DNA of 64,000 nt from Flavobacteriaceae bacterium PS02334. GTDB taxonomy: Bacteria > Bacteroidota > Bacteroidia > Flavobacteriales > Flavobacteriaceae. Position numbers and translations under genes: made by a program. The notes under the pieces are model-generated. The model was given only the letters and a program-made list of their open reading frames with translations, was not told the origin of the DNA and did not search any database. This document shows, piece after piece, positions 34,690 to 43,092 of this stretch (within the stretch, counting starts at the first letter, position 1; each line of letters begins with the position of its first letter). The stretch spans positions 248,001 to 312,000 of the forward strand of contig JASCOH010000002.1 of assembly GCA_029959295.1 (NCBI GenBank), given 5' to 3'.

Positions 34690-35115
34690 ATGACTTATTT
34701 AGAAACAGAAGATTTATTAGAATACATGCAGGAACGTTTCATTGACGAAAATTCCCAAGGCGACCCAAAAATAATTGATGATTTGGAACAAACGCAAATT
34801 TCAATTGTCAAGACTTATATCGGAACCCGATACAATGTCAATTTAATTTTTAATGAAATCAACCCAATTGCCAACGAGGTTTTAAAATCAATAATTGCAA
34901 GATTTCTTATTTACCGATTAGTAAAAAGAAATTCAGCCAGAAAAGTTCCGACCGATGTTAAAGAAGATTATGATGAAGCTCTTGCCGACCTTAAAGACAT
35001 TTCAATCGGAAAGACAAAATTAGACGGCCTGCCACTTCCAAGCGATGAAAACGGAAACACCATTGAAAGCACATCTCTTTGGGGCAACAATACCAATAAA
35101 AACTTTTATATCTGA
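34690..35115 (+). CDS. DUF1320-like head protein (Mu gp36-like)
   Basis: A 141-residue protein with the helical pattern of DUF1320/gp36-like head-tail connectors: ETEDLLEYMQERFIDENSQG, then IARFLIYRLVKRNSARKVP and EDYDEALADLKDISIGK. In Mu the homologue lies near the capsid. Here it lies between terminase and portal, and shares one base with the portal gene's start. Confidence 0.75.
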   Translation: MTYLETEDLLEYMQERFIDENSQGDPKIIDDLEQTQISIVKTYIGTRYNVNLIFNEINPIANEVLKSIIARFLIYRLVKRNSARKVPTDVKEDYDEALADLKDISIGKTKLDGLPLPSDENGNTIESTSLWGNNTNKNFYI

Positions 35116-36392
35116 TGAAGAATCCATTTAGAATATTATACCAAAAAGCGGAAAAACACTTTTTAGTCAATGCAGATTTGCAATCGTTAAAAGTGGTAGC
35201 TGTAGCAAAAGGCGATACAGCTCCAAGCCGTATGCTTAATTATGAAGCCCAAACTTTACAGGCGCAAGGCTTGGAAGAATGGAAAATGGCTATAATGATG
35301 GCAACCGATCCTGAACAACCTGATTTTGTTCAGCTTTACAAATTGTATAAAAATTTAATGCTCGACAACCATCTTTCTTCTGTTATTGACAGTCGATCAT
35401 TATTCTGCCAGCGTTCAGCTTTTAAAATGGTAGATGAAAAAGGCAATGAAGACGAAGAAGCGACTTGGCTGTTACAAAGAATTTGGTTTGACGATTTTAT
35501 TAAATATTGCATTCTTCATCGGTTCCAAGGTAGAAAGCTTATTGAACTTTTCGACATTGATCCCGAAACAAAGGAACTGGCATCTATTGAAGAAATTCCT
35601 ATGCCTTTTTTCAATCCCACAAAAGGACTGATTACAAAAGAATCAGGAGGCAGTACGGGATGGGACTATAAAGAAGGTGCTTATCAGCCTTATTATATCC
35701 AGCTTGGGAAAAATACCGATCTTGGAATGCTTGCCGATATGGCACCGATCATTCTTGCCAAAAAGTTAGGTATCGGATCAATGCTTGACTATGTCGAAAA
35801 ATACGGAGTTCCAGCTTTATTTATTACAACGGATCGAGAAGACAATGCACGCTTGAAAGAACTTTATGAAGCGGCTTCTAATTTCAAAAGCAACGGCTTT
35901 ATGGTCGGGCGTGGTCAAGAAAAATTTGAGATTGGCAAAGATTCAGGAGGGAATACTGAAAACTTTATAAAAGTTGCAGAATTTGCAAATGATGAAGTTT
36001 CTAAACGAATTTTAGGAGGTTCAGGACTTACCGACGAAAAAAGCTTTGTCGGAAGTTCTGAAATTCAATTTCGTTTGGCTAATGACAGATTTGAAAGTGA
36101 CAAGCTTTATGTGAAAAATGTAGTTGATAAAGACTTAGTTCCACGATTGATAAAAATCAGTCCCGTATATTCAAGATTGAAAAACCGTTATTTTGAGTGG
36201 GAAAACGCACAAGCGCAAACGCCAAAAGAAACTGCTGAAATGATCCAAATTCTAGCAACTCTTTTCGAGCTTGATCCTGAAGAAATAAGCCAAAAAACAG
36301 GCTATAAAATTTTATCACAAAAAGCCAATTCATTTGCTCCTACAGCACCAGCAACCGAAGAAGTAAAAAAAAAAAGCATGACGGAGAAGTAA
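35115..36392 (+). CDS. Portal protein (DUF935, Mu gp29-like)
   Basis: A 425-residue protein of the DUF935 portal family: QLYKLYKNLMLDNHLSSVID, SRSLFCQRSAF, YCILHRFQGRKLIELFDI, and AKKLGIGSMLDYVEKYGVPA. It forms the dodecameric DNA gate. Its last codons contain eleven adenines (36365-36375), after which the zero frame stops at 36390-36392 while the -1 frame continues open into the F gene. The true C-terminus may thus vary. Confidence 0.88.
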   Translation: MKNPFRILYQKAEKHFLVNADLQSLKVVAVAKGDTAPSRMLNYEAQTLQAQGLEEWKMAIMMATDPEQPDFVQLYKLYKNLMLDNHLSSVIDSRSLFCQRSAFKMVDEKGNEDEEATWLLQRIWFDDFIKYCILHRFQGRKLIELFDIDPETKELASIEEIPMPFFNPTKGLITKESGGSTGWDYKEGAYQPYYIQLGKNTDLGMLADMAPIILAKKLGIGSMLDYVEKYGVPALFITTDREDNARLKELYEAASNFKSNGFMVGRGQEKFEIGKDSGGNTENFIKVAEFANDEVSKRILGGSGLTDEKSFVGSSEIQFRLANDRFESDKLYVKNVVDKDLVPRLIKISPVYSRLKNRYFEWENAQAQTPKETAEMIQILATLFELDPEEISQKTGYKILSQKANSFAPTAPATEEVKKKSMTEK

Positions 36393-36553
36393 CAGCGCTT
36401 TTTATCGAGGCAAAAGCCCATTATCATAGTGAAGACTGCGGTTGCGAAAGTTGCCGTAGTAGTGAATTTAATGCGGTTGATTTAAGCAATTATAATACGC
36501 TTATCGACAATCTTGCAAAACAGCTCTATGACGGCAAATTAAAGCCGTCAGAA

Positions 36554-37669
36554 TTGAATCAGGAGCTTATTTCCAAAACCTATGGCGATTTGTCAAAAGG
36601 AGCAAAAAGCGGATATGGCAAAGAATGGGCGAAATTTCCAGCAGACGGCAAAGGATCAACGCCTTTGGAACTGAAAAAAAATATTTACGCCTTTTCGGGC
36701 GCAAAAACTTTTGCCCAATTGGAAGAAATGAACCGATTATTAGTCGATGCTGACGGAAAGCTTCGACCGTTTAATGAATTTTCGGTTTTTGCTCGAAAAA
36801 TTAACCGCCAATATAATTTGAACTATCTGCAAGCCGAATGGCAGACAGCTAGAACCGCGGCGCAAATGGCTGAAAAATGGGAGCGTATTTTAGAAACGGA
36901 AGATTTATTCCCGAATTTGAAATATAGAAGTGTTGGCGATAGCCGTGTGCGTCCTGAACATCAAAAGCTCGATGGAATCATAAAGCCAATAAACGATCCT
37001 TTTTGGTCAAGATATTACCCGCCTTTAGATTGGCGTTGCCGTTGCGATGTCGTCCAGACTGCTGAAGATTCAAACGAATATGAAGAAGAAGATTTGCCAG
37101 CCGTGAAATTCAAAGGCAATGTCGGAAAGGACAAAGAAATTTTCACAAAGAAAGGCACATTTTTCAAGCTTGCAAAAACAGATGAAAACGCACAAAGAAA
37201 CATTGAACTTTCAAAGCTAAATGCACCGACCGAAGTTGCATATCAGACAAAATCGGGCAAAAAATTAGAAGTGAACATTTTTGCAGATCAAAAAGACTTG
37301 GCAGAAAATTTAAGAGCCGGAAAGATTATCGTTGAAGAATTGAAACTAAACGTAATTATCCGACCGCATCTTGACGGACGTTTGATCGTAGGAAAGAAGA
37401 ACCCCGAATATTTGATCAACAATAAAATCGGAGAAAGAAAAGCGCCTGAATCTACTAACTATAAAAAGTCGCTCAAAAAAGCGAATGACCAGGAATGCGA
37501 AATTGTCGTGATTGATTTGTCAATAAATAAAGATACGGTTGAAAATGCCTACCGAAATATTGAAAACGTGCTTAGGCTTAATGTTCATTCATTTATCCGA
37601 GAAGTTTATATTATTTCGGCTGACGGCAAAGAAGTGAAGGTATATAAAAGAAAAAAGCAACCTAAATAA
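36554..37669 (+). CDS. Head morphogenesis protein F with C-terminal CdiA-like nuclease domain
   Basis: The coordinates use the only plausible stand-alone start, a TTG at 36554. The frame is open upstream to the eleven adenines near 36370 and would encode a Cys/His-rich stretch there (HSEDCGCESCRSS). The phage F core is clear (SVGDSRVRPEHQKLDG, FWSRYYPPLDWRCRCDV). The last ~100 residues (HLDGRLIVGKKNPEYLINNK, then ANDQECEIVVIDLS) resemble the tRNA-nuclease fold of CdiA-CT/PBECR toxins. In phages such domains ride on head proteins and enter with DNA. Target unknown. Confidence 0.75.
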   Translation: MNQELISKTYGDLSKGAKSGYGKEWAKFPADGKGSTPLELKKNIYAFSGAKTFAQLEEMNRLLVDADGKLRPFNEFSVFARKINRQYNLNYLQAEWQTARTAAQMAEKWERILETEDLFPNLKYRSVGDSRVRPEHQKLDGIIKPINDPFWSRYYPPLDWRCRCDVVQTAEDSNEYEEEDLPAVKFKGNVGKDKEIFTKKGTFFKLAKTDENAQRNIELSKLNAPTEVAYQTKSGKKLEVNIFADQKDLAENLRAGKIIVEELKLNVIIRPHLDGRLIVGKKNPEYLINNKIGERKAPESTNYKKSLKKANDQECEIVVIDLSINKDTVENAYRNIENVLRLNVHSFIREVYIISADGKEVKVYKRKKQPK

Positions 37670-37678
37670 ATAGGTTGC
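37657..37678 (+). terminator. Hairpin after the F gene
   Basis: GCAACCTA (37657-37664) and TAGGTTGC (37671-37678) pair perfectly and enclose the F stop codon. Only CTTTCTG follows, so termination may be partial. Confidence 0.5.
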
Positions 37679-37744
37679 CTTTCTGTAATGGACGCACTTG
37701 AAATTACTCGCGTGCTTAATTACATTGCAAATATATAAAAAATT

Positions 37745-38236
37745 ATGAACAAACCGCAAATACCTGATTTTTTAGCTATTGCCGAAAAATTAAAGATCGA
37801 TGTAAGACGTTTTGCAAAAGTTTACTGCTTGCAATGGTTTGATGACAGCTTCCAGAATCAGGGATTTACCGATGCCAGTTTTAAGGCGTGGGATAAAAGA
37901 AAAGAGCCTGACAAAAGAAACGGCGGTGCAATATTGATCGACACCACTTTTTTACGAAGAAGCTTAGCCGTTTTAGATGAAAATGAAAAGCATATCGCTT
38001 TTGGAACTCATGTGCCTTATGCTGGCTTACATAACAATGGCGAACGAATGCGGGTCAATCAGAACGTGAGGGCGCACCATAGAACCCGAAACGGAAAACG
38101 TGAGCAAGTCAAGGCGCACAATAGAAAAATGGATATCAAGTTTCCAAAGCGCCAATTTATAGGCGAAAGCAAAAAGATGATGGAAGGCTTGGACGCTTGG
38201 TTTTTAAAAGAGGTTGAAAAACGATTTAAACAGTAA
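37745..38236 (+). CDS. Virion morphogenesis protein G (Mu gpG / P2 S-like)
   Basis: A 163-residue protein of the tail-completion family: DTTFLRRSLAVLDENEKHIA, FGTHVPYAGLHNNGER and the final PKRQFIGESKKMMEGLD. These segments are the standard Mu G signature. It follows the F gene after 75 bases carrying a hairpin, and lies 5 bases before the next gene. Confidence 0.85.
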   Translation: MNKPQIPDFLAIAEKLKIDVRRFAKVYCLQWFDDSFQNQGFTDASFKAWDKRKEPDKRNGGAILIDTTFLRRSLAVLDENEKHIAFGTHVPYAGLHNNGERMRVNQNVRAHHRTRNGKREQVKAHNRKMDIKFPKRQFIGESKKMMEGLDAWFLKEVEKRFKQ

Positions 38237-38241
38237 TTAAA

Positions 38242-38760
38242 ATGCAGAATTGGAAATCATTATATAAAGAATTGGCTGAGAATATTGCCGAAAATGTAGA
38301 TACGATCCAATGGATTGACCTTTGGAACTCGCAAGTTTATAATTTGGAAAATGAACATCCTTTTCCAGCTCCAGCCGTGTTTTTGGCGTTCAGGTCAAAC
38401 GCAATGGAAGATGTAGGTGTCAAGGTTCAAAAGGTCGAGCTTCAGGTTGATGTATTTTTGTTTTTTGAAACATTTTTGGACACGTTTCTAGGTGCATACA
38501 ATCAAACCGAAGCGCTCAATTTTTTAGACAGCATCGATAAGATAAATTCATTGTTGCATGGATCAAGTGGCGTAAATTACAGCTCGATGCGTCGGGTTTC
38601 ATTTTCGCCTGTCGATACTGGAGGTGCTGGAAATCTTTATACCGTTACTTACACATGTACTTTGATGGATTATTCTGCAACTCCTGAATACGAAAGCGGA
38701 AGTTTTGCGGAAATGGAAATTGAGCCCGCTGTTGAAAACCAATTTGTTATAATTCAGTAA
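38242..38760 (+). CDS. Tail terminator-like protein (Mu gp37 position)
   Basis: A 172-residue protein: NWKSLYKELAENIAENVDTI, EHPFPAPAVFLAFR, KVELQVDVFLFFETFLD, GNLYTVTYTCTLMDYSATPE. The mix of helix then strands fits a tail terminator or head-tail joining protein such as Mu gp37. Its end overlaps by 14 bases the end of a leftward gene, so the operons converge here without a clear terminator. Confidence 0.6.
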   Translation: MQNWKSLYKELAENIAENVDTIQWIDLWNSQVYNLENEHPFPAPAVFLAFRSNAMEDVGVKVQKVELQVDVFLFFETFLDTFLGAYNQTEALNFLDSIDKINSLLHGSSGVNYSSMRRVSFSPVDTGGAGNLYTVTYTCTLMDYSATPEYESGSFAEMEIEPAVENQFVIIQ

Positions 38761-38971
38761 ATAAACTGGGCTGGTTTATAACAGCTGGTTTTGTGCGGTT
38801 AAAAACAATGTTTTCGATTGTTTTTGCCGACTTATAGTATTTGTTGCCCAAGTAATTCAAAACGTAGTCCGTTGAGAATTTAGACACTCCGAATTCTTTG
38901 ATATTGGACATTTTATCAAAGTCTTTTTTGATATCGGTGTGCAATCTGATGGTGGAGGGTTTCATTGACAT
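38747..38971 (-). CDS. Small early protein with a C-terminal clamp-binding-like motif
   Basis: A 74-residue protein at the end of the leftward early block. It ends NQPSLFTEL, where QPSLF matches the pattern of bacterial sliding-clamp-binding peptides (Q-x-x-L-F). The first part (MKPSTIRLHTDIKKDFDKMS) resembles ribbon-helix-helix proteins, which suggests a small DNA-binding regulator. The ATG at 38965 is equally plausible as start. Confidence 0.5.
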   Translation of the reverse strand: MSMKPSTIRLHTDIKKDFDKMSNIKEFGVSKFSTDYVLNYLGNKYYKSAKTIENIVFNRTKPAVINQPSLFTEL

Positions 38972-39000
38972 AGAGATACAAAAGTAGAACTTTTTACGAC

Positions 39001-39033
39001 AAAAAAAAACCGCTAGATTCTAGCGGTTTTTTT
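39001..39033. terminator. Strong bidirectional terminator
   Basis: ACCGCTAGA (39009-39017) pairs with TCTAGCGGT (39019-39027), flanked by runs of A and T. The stop codon of the TPR gene (39020-39022) lies in the hairpin. It ends the cargo pair. Confidence 0.85.
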
Positions 39034-39514
39034 CTTTTTTATTAGCCTCATTTAAGAGTTCTGAAACATCTTTGATGTCATAAGCATAATCACTATTGCC
39101 CGATATGTTTTTCGCCTTTTCGTAGGCTTCTTTTGCTTTTAAATAATGATTGATCGCAGATTTATTATCGCTAAAATCCTGTTGTAAAATCACTGCGTAA
39201 TTCTGATTTGCCAAACCTAGTGATTTATAAACCTTTTCCGATTGATCGCCAGCCGAAAGTAAAAATTCCAAATCAGCTATTGCGGTTTTATAATCATCGG
39301 CTTTTGATGCTGATGTCATTGATGCCTTGATTCGAATCCAACGTGTCTCTTGGTTGTTTGGTTCAAGTTCAATGGCTTTAGTGGCATTTCTTTTCGCATT
39401 GGAATACATGCGTGATTCTAAATCTGATTTTGCAAGCTTAGAAAATTCAGAAGCGGTTTGAGCTTGTGTAAAATTTGCAATGAATAACAGGGCAATAAAG
39501 GCAATTTTTTTCAT
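39020..39514 (-). CDS. Exported TPR-like protein (prophage cargo)
   Basis: A 164-residue protein with a signal peptide (MKKIAFIALLFIANFTQAQ) and two or three tetratricopeptide-like helix pairs (SRMYSNAKRNATKAIELEPN, AINHYLKAKEAYEKAKNIS). It is therefore periplasmic and protein-binding. This is atypical of Mu-like cores and points to a moron gene acting on the host envelope, for example in superinfection exclusion. Its start overlaps the stop of the preceding 57-residue gene (ATGA), so the two are coupled. Confidence 0.65.
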   Translation of the reverse strand: MKKIAFIALLFIANFTQAQTASEFSKLAKSDLESRMYSNAKRNATKAIELEPNNQETRWIRIKASMTSASKADDYKTAIADLEFLLSAGDQSEKVYKSLGLANQNYAVILQQDFSDNKSAINHYLKAKEAYEKAKNISGNSDYAYDIKDVSELLNEANKKEKNR

Positions 39515-39684
39515 TTGTGTCTTATATTATAAAGTTCAATAAAACTTAAAACTAATTCGTAAACCAAAGGTAAGAAAATAGATAAAGAAACAATCCAAAA
39601 TATAGTCATTTGCTTTTTGTGCTTTTTAGCAATAGCTTTCATTGTTTTTTTATGATCATCCCAAATGTCTTGATAACTTTCCAT
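39511..39684 (-). CDS. 57-residue single-span membrane protein coupled to the TPR gene
   Basis: A small frame from ATG 39684 to TGA 39511-39513. It begins MESYQDIWDDHKKTMKAIAK, is strongly basic, then has one membrane helix (IFWIVSLSIFLPLVYELVL). Its stop overlaps the TPR start as ATGA, a strong sign that it is real. Together they make an inner-membrane plus periplasmic pair, suggestive of an exclusion or envelope function. No family is known to me. Confidence 0.6.
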   Translation of the reverse strand: MESYQDIWDDHKKTMKAIAKKHKKQMTIFWIVSLSIFLPLVYELVLSFIELYNIRHK

Positions 39685-39742
39685 AAATTTTTTTTTTCAA
39701 AATTAAAGTTGGTTTTTTTTACTTCCTTACGGTTTTCCGCAA

Positions 39743-40603
39743 TTAGGATAAAATTAGCATTCCCTGTTTTCCGCTTTGAGTTTTAGTCAGTGGATAATTA
39801 ATCCAAATACATTCTTGAATTTGCTTACTTCTTATGTGATTTTTTTTCATTGGAAATGCGATTTTAATCCAGCCTTTGCTTTCAAAAAGCTGATTCATTA
39901 AAGGATGGTCATATCCTGAAATCATTGCATAACCTTTTATATTATAAAGAAGTGTGGCCATGGTAATATATTCCTCTTCTGAAAATTCAAATTTGTAATC
40001 ATTCTTACTGCCACGGGTTTCTAATAAATAAGGTGGATCTAGATAAAAGAAAGTTTTTTTTGAATCGAGGCGATCAATACAACGAAAGGCATCATCATTA
40101 ATGATTTGAAAATTTGATCTTATTACACGAGCAACTTCCAATAATTTTGGAATTGCGTTATTCCATTTTGAAACAGTTTCGCCAACTTGTGCATTCAACT
40201 TGGTTTTTGCCATGTGCCAAGATTTATTCTCACGTTGTGCGCCTAAACCGTAATAACTTTGCCTAGCTCTTATATAAAAACGTCTCGCACGTTCAATTTT
40301 ATTTCCTTCAATCGGCCAAGCATCATTATAATTTGCTTCCGAACATGGCGACAGCTCTAATTTTAAAATAAGTTCTGGAGTATGATCTCGAAGTACCTCA
40401 AAAAAATTTGTGATATCACCATTTATTTCATTAGCTGTTTTTAGACATTTCCCGTTGTAATTTAGAGCGACTGCCATCGATCCCGAAAAAACGTCAACCA
40501 AATGAATAAAGTCTTTTGGAAAGTAGGAGTATAAATATTCAAGCCATGAAAATTTACCACCGAAATAATTAAATGCTATTAGCTTATCTGTGTTTCCTGA
40601 CAT
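39743..40603 (-). CDS. Dam-type DNA adenine methyltransferase (early region)
   Basis: A 286-residue enzyme. It has FNYFGGKFSWLEYL at the N-terminus, the SAM motif VDVFSGSMAVALN (36-48), and DPPY at 189-192. It is only distantly similar to the left-end enzyme (15595-16413). Phage Dam-like enzymes usually protect genomes from restriction. It lies 5 bases after a small unknown gene and belongs to the early operon. Confidence 0.9.
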   Translation of the reverse strand: MSGNTDKLIAFNYFGGKFSWLEYLYSYFPKDFIHLVDVFSGSMAVALNYNGKCLKTANEINGDITNFFEVLRDHTPELILKLELSPCSEANYNDAWPIEGNKIERARRFYIRARQSYYGLGAQRENKSWHMAKTKLNAQVGETVSKWNNAIPKLLEVARVIRSNFQIINDDAFRCIDRLDSKKTFFYLDPPYLLETRGSKNDYKFEFSEEEYITMATLLYNIKGYAMISGYDHPLMNQLFESKGWIKIAFPMKKNHIRSKQIQECIWINYPLTKTQSGKQGMLILS

Positions 40604-40608
40604 TATAC

Positions 40609-40809
40609 TTAATTTAAAGTGATTTCTTCAACTATCTTTTGCCACTTGACAGGAATTGCCGTTTGGCTTTTCCAAGCTTCCAAACCAATGTTTTTGGCTT
40701 GAATAACCGCATCTTCTATTTGTATGCGGTTAGCTCTTTTTTCAACCATTTGCCTTGCGTATGGTTCCATCGCCTTAAAGGCTTTTGTATTTTGTATTTT
40801 GTCGATCAT
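40609..40809 (-). CDS. Small phage protein between methyltransferase genes
   Basis: A 66-residue helical, basic protein (MEPYARQMVEKRANRIQIED). It overlaps the C5-methyltransferase gene's end by 4 bases and lies 5 bases before the adenine methyltransferase. Perhaps an accessory of modification, but nothing in the sequence proves it. Confidence 0.5.
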   Translation of the reverse strand: MIDKIQNTKAFKAMEPYARQMVEKRANRIQIEDAVIQAKNIGLEAWKSQTAIPVKWQKIVEEITLN

Positions 40810-42245
40810 GCTGATTTTAATTTTTGTTTATATTCAACAACAGTTTCAATATTATGTGCTAAAATCTTGTAAAACCATTCAGGAGGTACTGCATTGCCAA
40901 TTAATTTTATAGCATCTTTATGAGAAAGCTTTAAACCTTCCTGATTAAAAAATTTCCTTGGAAAGGTGCTGATTTCTCCAAGTTCATCACTATTCAGAAA
41001 TCGTGCTTTAATATCAAAATCGTAGGTAAGTGTTATCAATTGAGCTTTATTTACACCCATAATCGTATTTAATGGCTTTTGAATGCTTTGCACATTGTTT
41101 TCAGGCTTTCCTGAACTGCTATAATGATGAGCAATAAATTGGTATTTCTCAAAGGTTACAAGCTGATGGCGATCTTTACAGGGAATCGTGTGCAATGGTC
41201 TGTCAATGCTTTGCTGTTGATCCGTTCCATAATATTGTGTAACAAATTGCTCAACTGTAACGAGCTGTTTTGTTTGCCTAGTTAATTGAGATCGTAAAGG
41301 CTCATCTGTCTTTTGCCAAAAATCCACTTGACAATGATCTGCAATAAATTGGAATTTTTCGGAGGCAACCAGGTTAACGGGATATTCCTTTTTTTCGCCA
41401 TTTAAAAATGATGAAATCAAATCTTTAAATTCAGGAACATATTTTTTACAGCCACCTGCAATTCTTCTGATACTGTTTGGAGAATATGCTTTTCTAAATT
41501 GCTTCGGGATTGCTGGATTTGATTTCCTTCCAAAAATGCTATGACCAGTATTTTCTAAATCAATATAATTTTTGCAGGGAATCCAAGGCAATTTCCCATC
41601 GGTTCCAAACTCGTTATGCGTGTATTCGGGAAAAGAGCAATCTAATCCGTCACGATAAAAAATTGCAAAGTATCGGGTTCGGCTTGTGGCGATTCCATCA
41701 TCGGCGGCACAACGGATGCTTTCCTGATAATTATAGCCTAAATCCATAAGTGCTTTTTTCCAATTTTGAAATTCTTCTCCAGCACGTTCTTTTATTGGTT
41801 TTCCATCATTGCCAAGAGGTGCCCAATTTTTGACACCCGGCACATTTTCAACAGTTAAAACTAATGGCTGTAAAAATTTAATATATCGGTATAATTCCCA
41901 ACCCATCATATAACTTTGCTTATCGATTGGGCGTGATCCAATTGCTTGTGTATGGTAGTCGCACTCAAAAGAAGCTTGTATAATGTCGACAGATTCAAGC
42001 TCATGCTCATCTTGCATATAAATATCTGACCAATAAACTTTTGTGTTAGGTAAATGAAAATTAGCGGTTTTAATTGCTACTTTGTCATGATTTAATACCC
42101 AGCGGACATCAACTTTAGGATGTTTTTTAGCAGCGGACGCACAGCCCAAACCGCCCGCAAAGAATTCTCCATAAGTTAGCTTATCATTAGCTAATAAATT
42201 TTCATTGGCAAAATTCAGGTTAAATTGATTCGTATTGTATCTCAT
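40806..42245 (-). CDS. C5-cytosine DNA methyltransferase
   Basis: A 479-residue enzyme. The SAM motif I is YGEFFAGGLGCASAAK (25-40). The catalytic Cys is Cys95 in ASFECDYHTQA, where the usual Pro-Cys is Glu-Cys, as in the SPEC-type phage branch. The ENV motif is at 133-135 and the C-terminal conserved GNAVPPEW is present. The target-recognition region is long. It overlaps the upstream gene by 4 bases. Probably modifies phage DNA against host restriction. Confidence 0.88.
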   Translation of the reverse strand: MRYNTNQFNLNFANENLLANDKLTYGEFFAGGLGCASAAKKHPKVDVRWVLNHDKVAIKTANFHLPNTKVYWSDIYMQDEHELESVDIIQASFECDYHTQAIGSRPIDKQSYMMGWELYRYIKFLQPLVLTVENVPGVKNWAPLGNDGKPIKERAGEEFQNWKKALMDLGYNYQESIRCAADDGIATSRTRYFAIFYRDGLDCSFPEYTHNEFGTDGKLPWIPCKNYIDLENTGHSIFGRKSNPAIPKQFRKAYSPNSIRRIAGGCKKYVPEFKDLISSFLNGEKKEYPVNLVASEKFQFIADHCQVDFWQKTDEPLRSQLTRQTKQLVTVEQFVTQYYGTDQQQSIDRPLHTIPCKDRHQLVTFEKYQFIAHHYSSSGKPENNVQSIQKPLNTIMGVNKAQLITLTYDFDIKARFLNSDELGEISTFPRKFFNQEGLKLSHKDAIKLIGNAVPPEWFYKILAHNIETVVEYKQKLKSA

Positions 42246-42757
42246 TTGTTTGTCTTTTGTTTTGCCAAATCGGCAAGCACTGGGTTGTAATTCTTTTTGC
42301 CGACGATTTCAGGATATTCGTTTTCGTAATATCTTCCATTGATATACCTAGACATGTGAGCTTTTCCAATTCCGCTTTTTTTGAGATAAGCGAAATAATA
42401 TGGAAGCGAAATAAAAAAGAGTATCTTTTCAGCTTCTGACATTTTTTTAAATGCTTTTTGAGCGTCCTGTTTTGCGAATTTAAGATCATATTGAATCCAA
42501 GCAGCTTCAAATGATAAATCAGCAGGTGATTTATTGATTTCAAAAACGTTTTGAAACTTCTCTTTTTTCAGCCACTCATTTACTAATGTGATTTCATGCG
42601 CTGGAAAGTTTGGTGAAAACAGCCAAGCTATTTGATCGGGATTTAATTCGCATTCCGATACTTCAAACACTTTTAAATTACCGTATAAATCGTATTTAAA
42701 AAGCAATACAAGGCCTATCTTTTTACCTTTGGCTCTATAAGTGGTTAGTTGTTCCAT
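42242..42757 (-). CDS. Phage protein of unknown function
   Basis: A 171-residue soluble protein. It starts with a short beta region (KKIGLVLLFKYDLYGNLKVF) and continues with long helices (FAKQDAQKAFKKMSEAEKIL). It overlaps its neighbours by one and four bases, as in a compact early operon. No family was recognised. Confidence 0.5.
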   Translation of the reverse strand: MEQLTTYRAKGKKIGLVLLFKYDLYGNLKVFEVSECELNPDQIAWLFSPNFPAHEITLVNEWLKKEKFQNVFEINKSPADLSFEAAWIQYDLKFAKQDAQKAFKKMSEAEKILFFISLPYYFAYLKKSGIGKAHMSRYINGRYYENEYPEIVGKKNYNPVLADLAKQKTNK

Positions 42758-43092
42758 TATGCTAATTTTTGGTTTAACATATCAATGACCTTTTGAATTT
42801 GCTGTCTGATATAAACATCGTCAGCATATTTGATCTGATCAATAAGCAATAATTCCAGCATATCAGCCTCATGGAATTTCAACGATATTTTTACTGGCTT
42901 TTCCTTATCGAATAACTCCATTGGGTTTTTCTTGAAATTACCATATTTCTTCTCCAGCATCGCCACAACGTCCAAGCCAATAGAAAGTGTTGATTTAGTG
43001 CGTCGGGTGTGAGCTTTAGTGTTATAAATAGGCTGGATTGTTGCAGTAATAATCGTTATTGTTGTGGCCGGAAGTTTTAAATCTATTTTCAT
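42757..43092 (-). CDS. Phage protein of unknown function
   Basis: A 111-residue protein. The C-terminal part (KPVKISLKFHEADMLELLLI, DQIKYADDVYIRQQIQKVID) is mostly helical, and the N-terminus is strand-rich. It shares one base with the next gene and overlaps the previous one by 4. Function unknown. Confidence 0.48.
   Translation of the reverse strand: MKIDLKLPATTITIITATIQPIYNTKAHTRRTKSTLSIGLDVVAMLEKKYGNFKKNPMELFDKEKPVKISLKFHEADMLELLLIDQIKYADDVYIRQQIQKVIDMLNQKLA

Noticed and set aside
42220-42543. A 107-residue minus-strand frame
   Set aside because: It is a shifted reading of the 171-residue phage gene at 42242-42757, whose frame fits the operon overlaps better.
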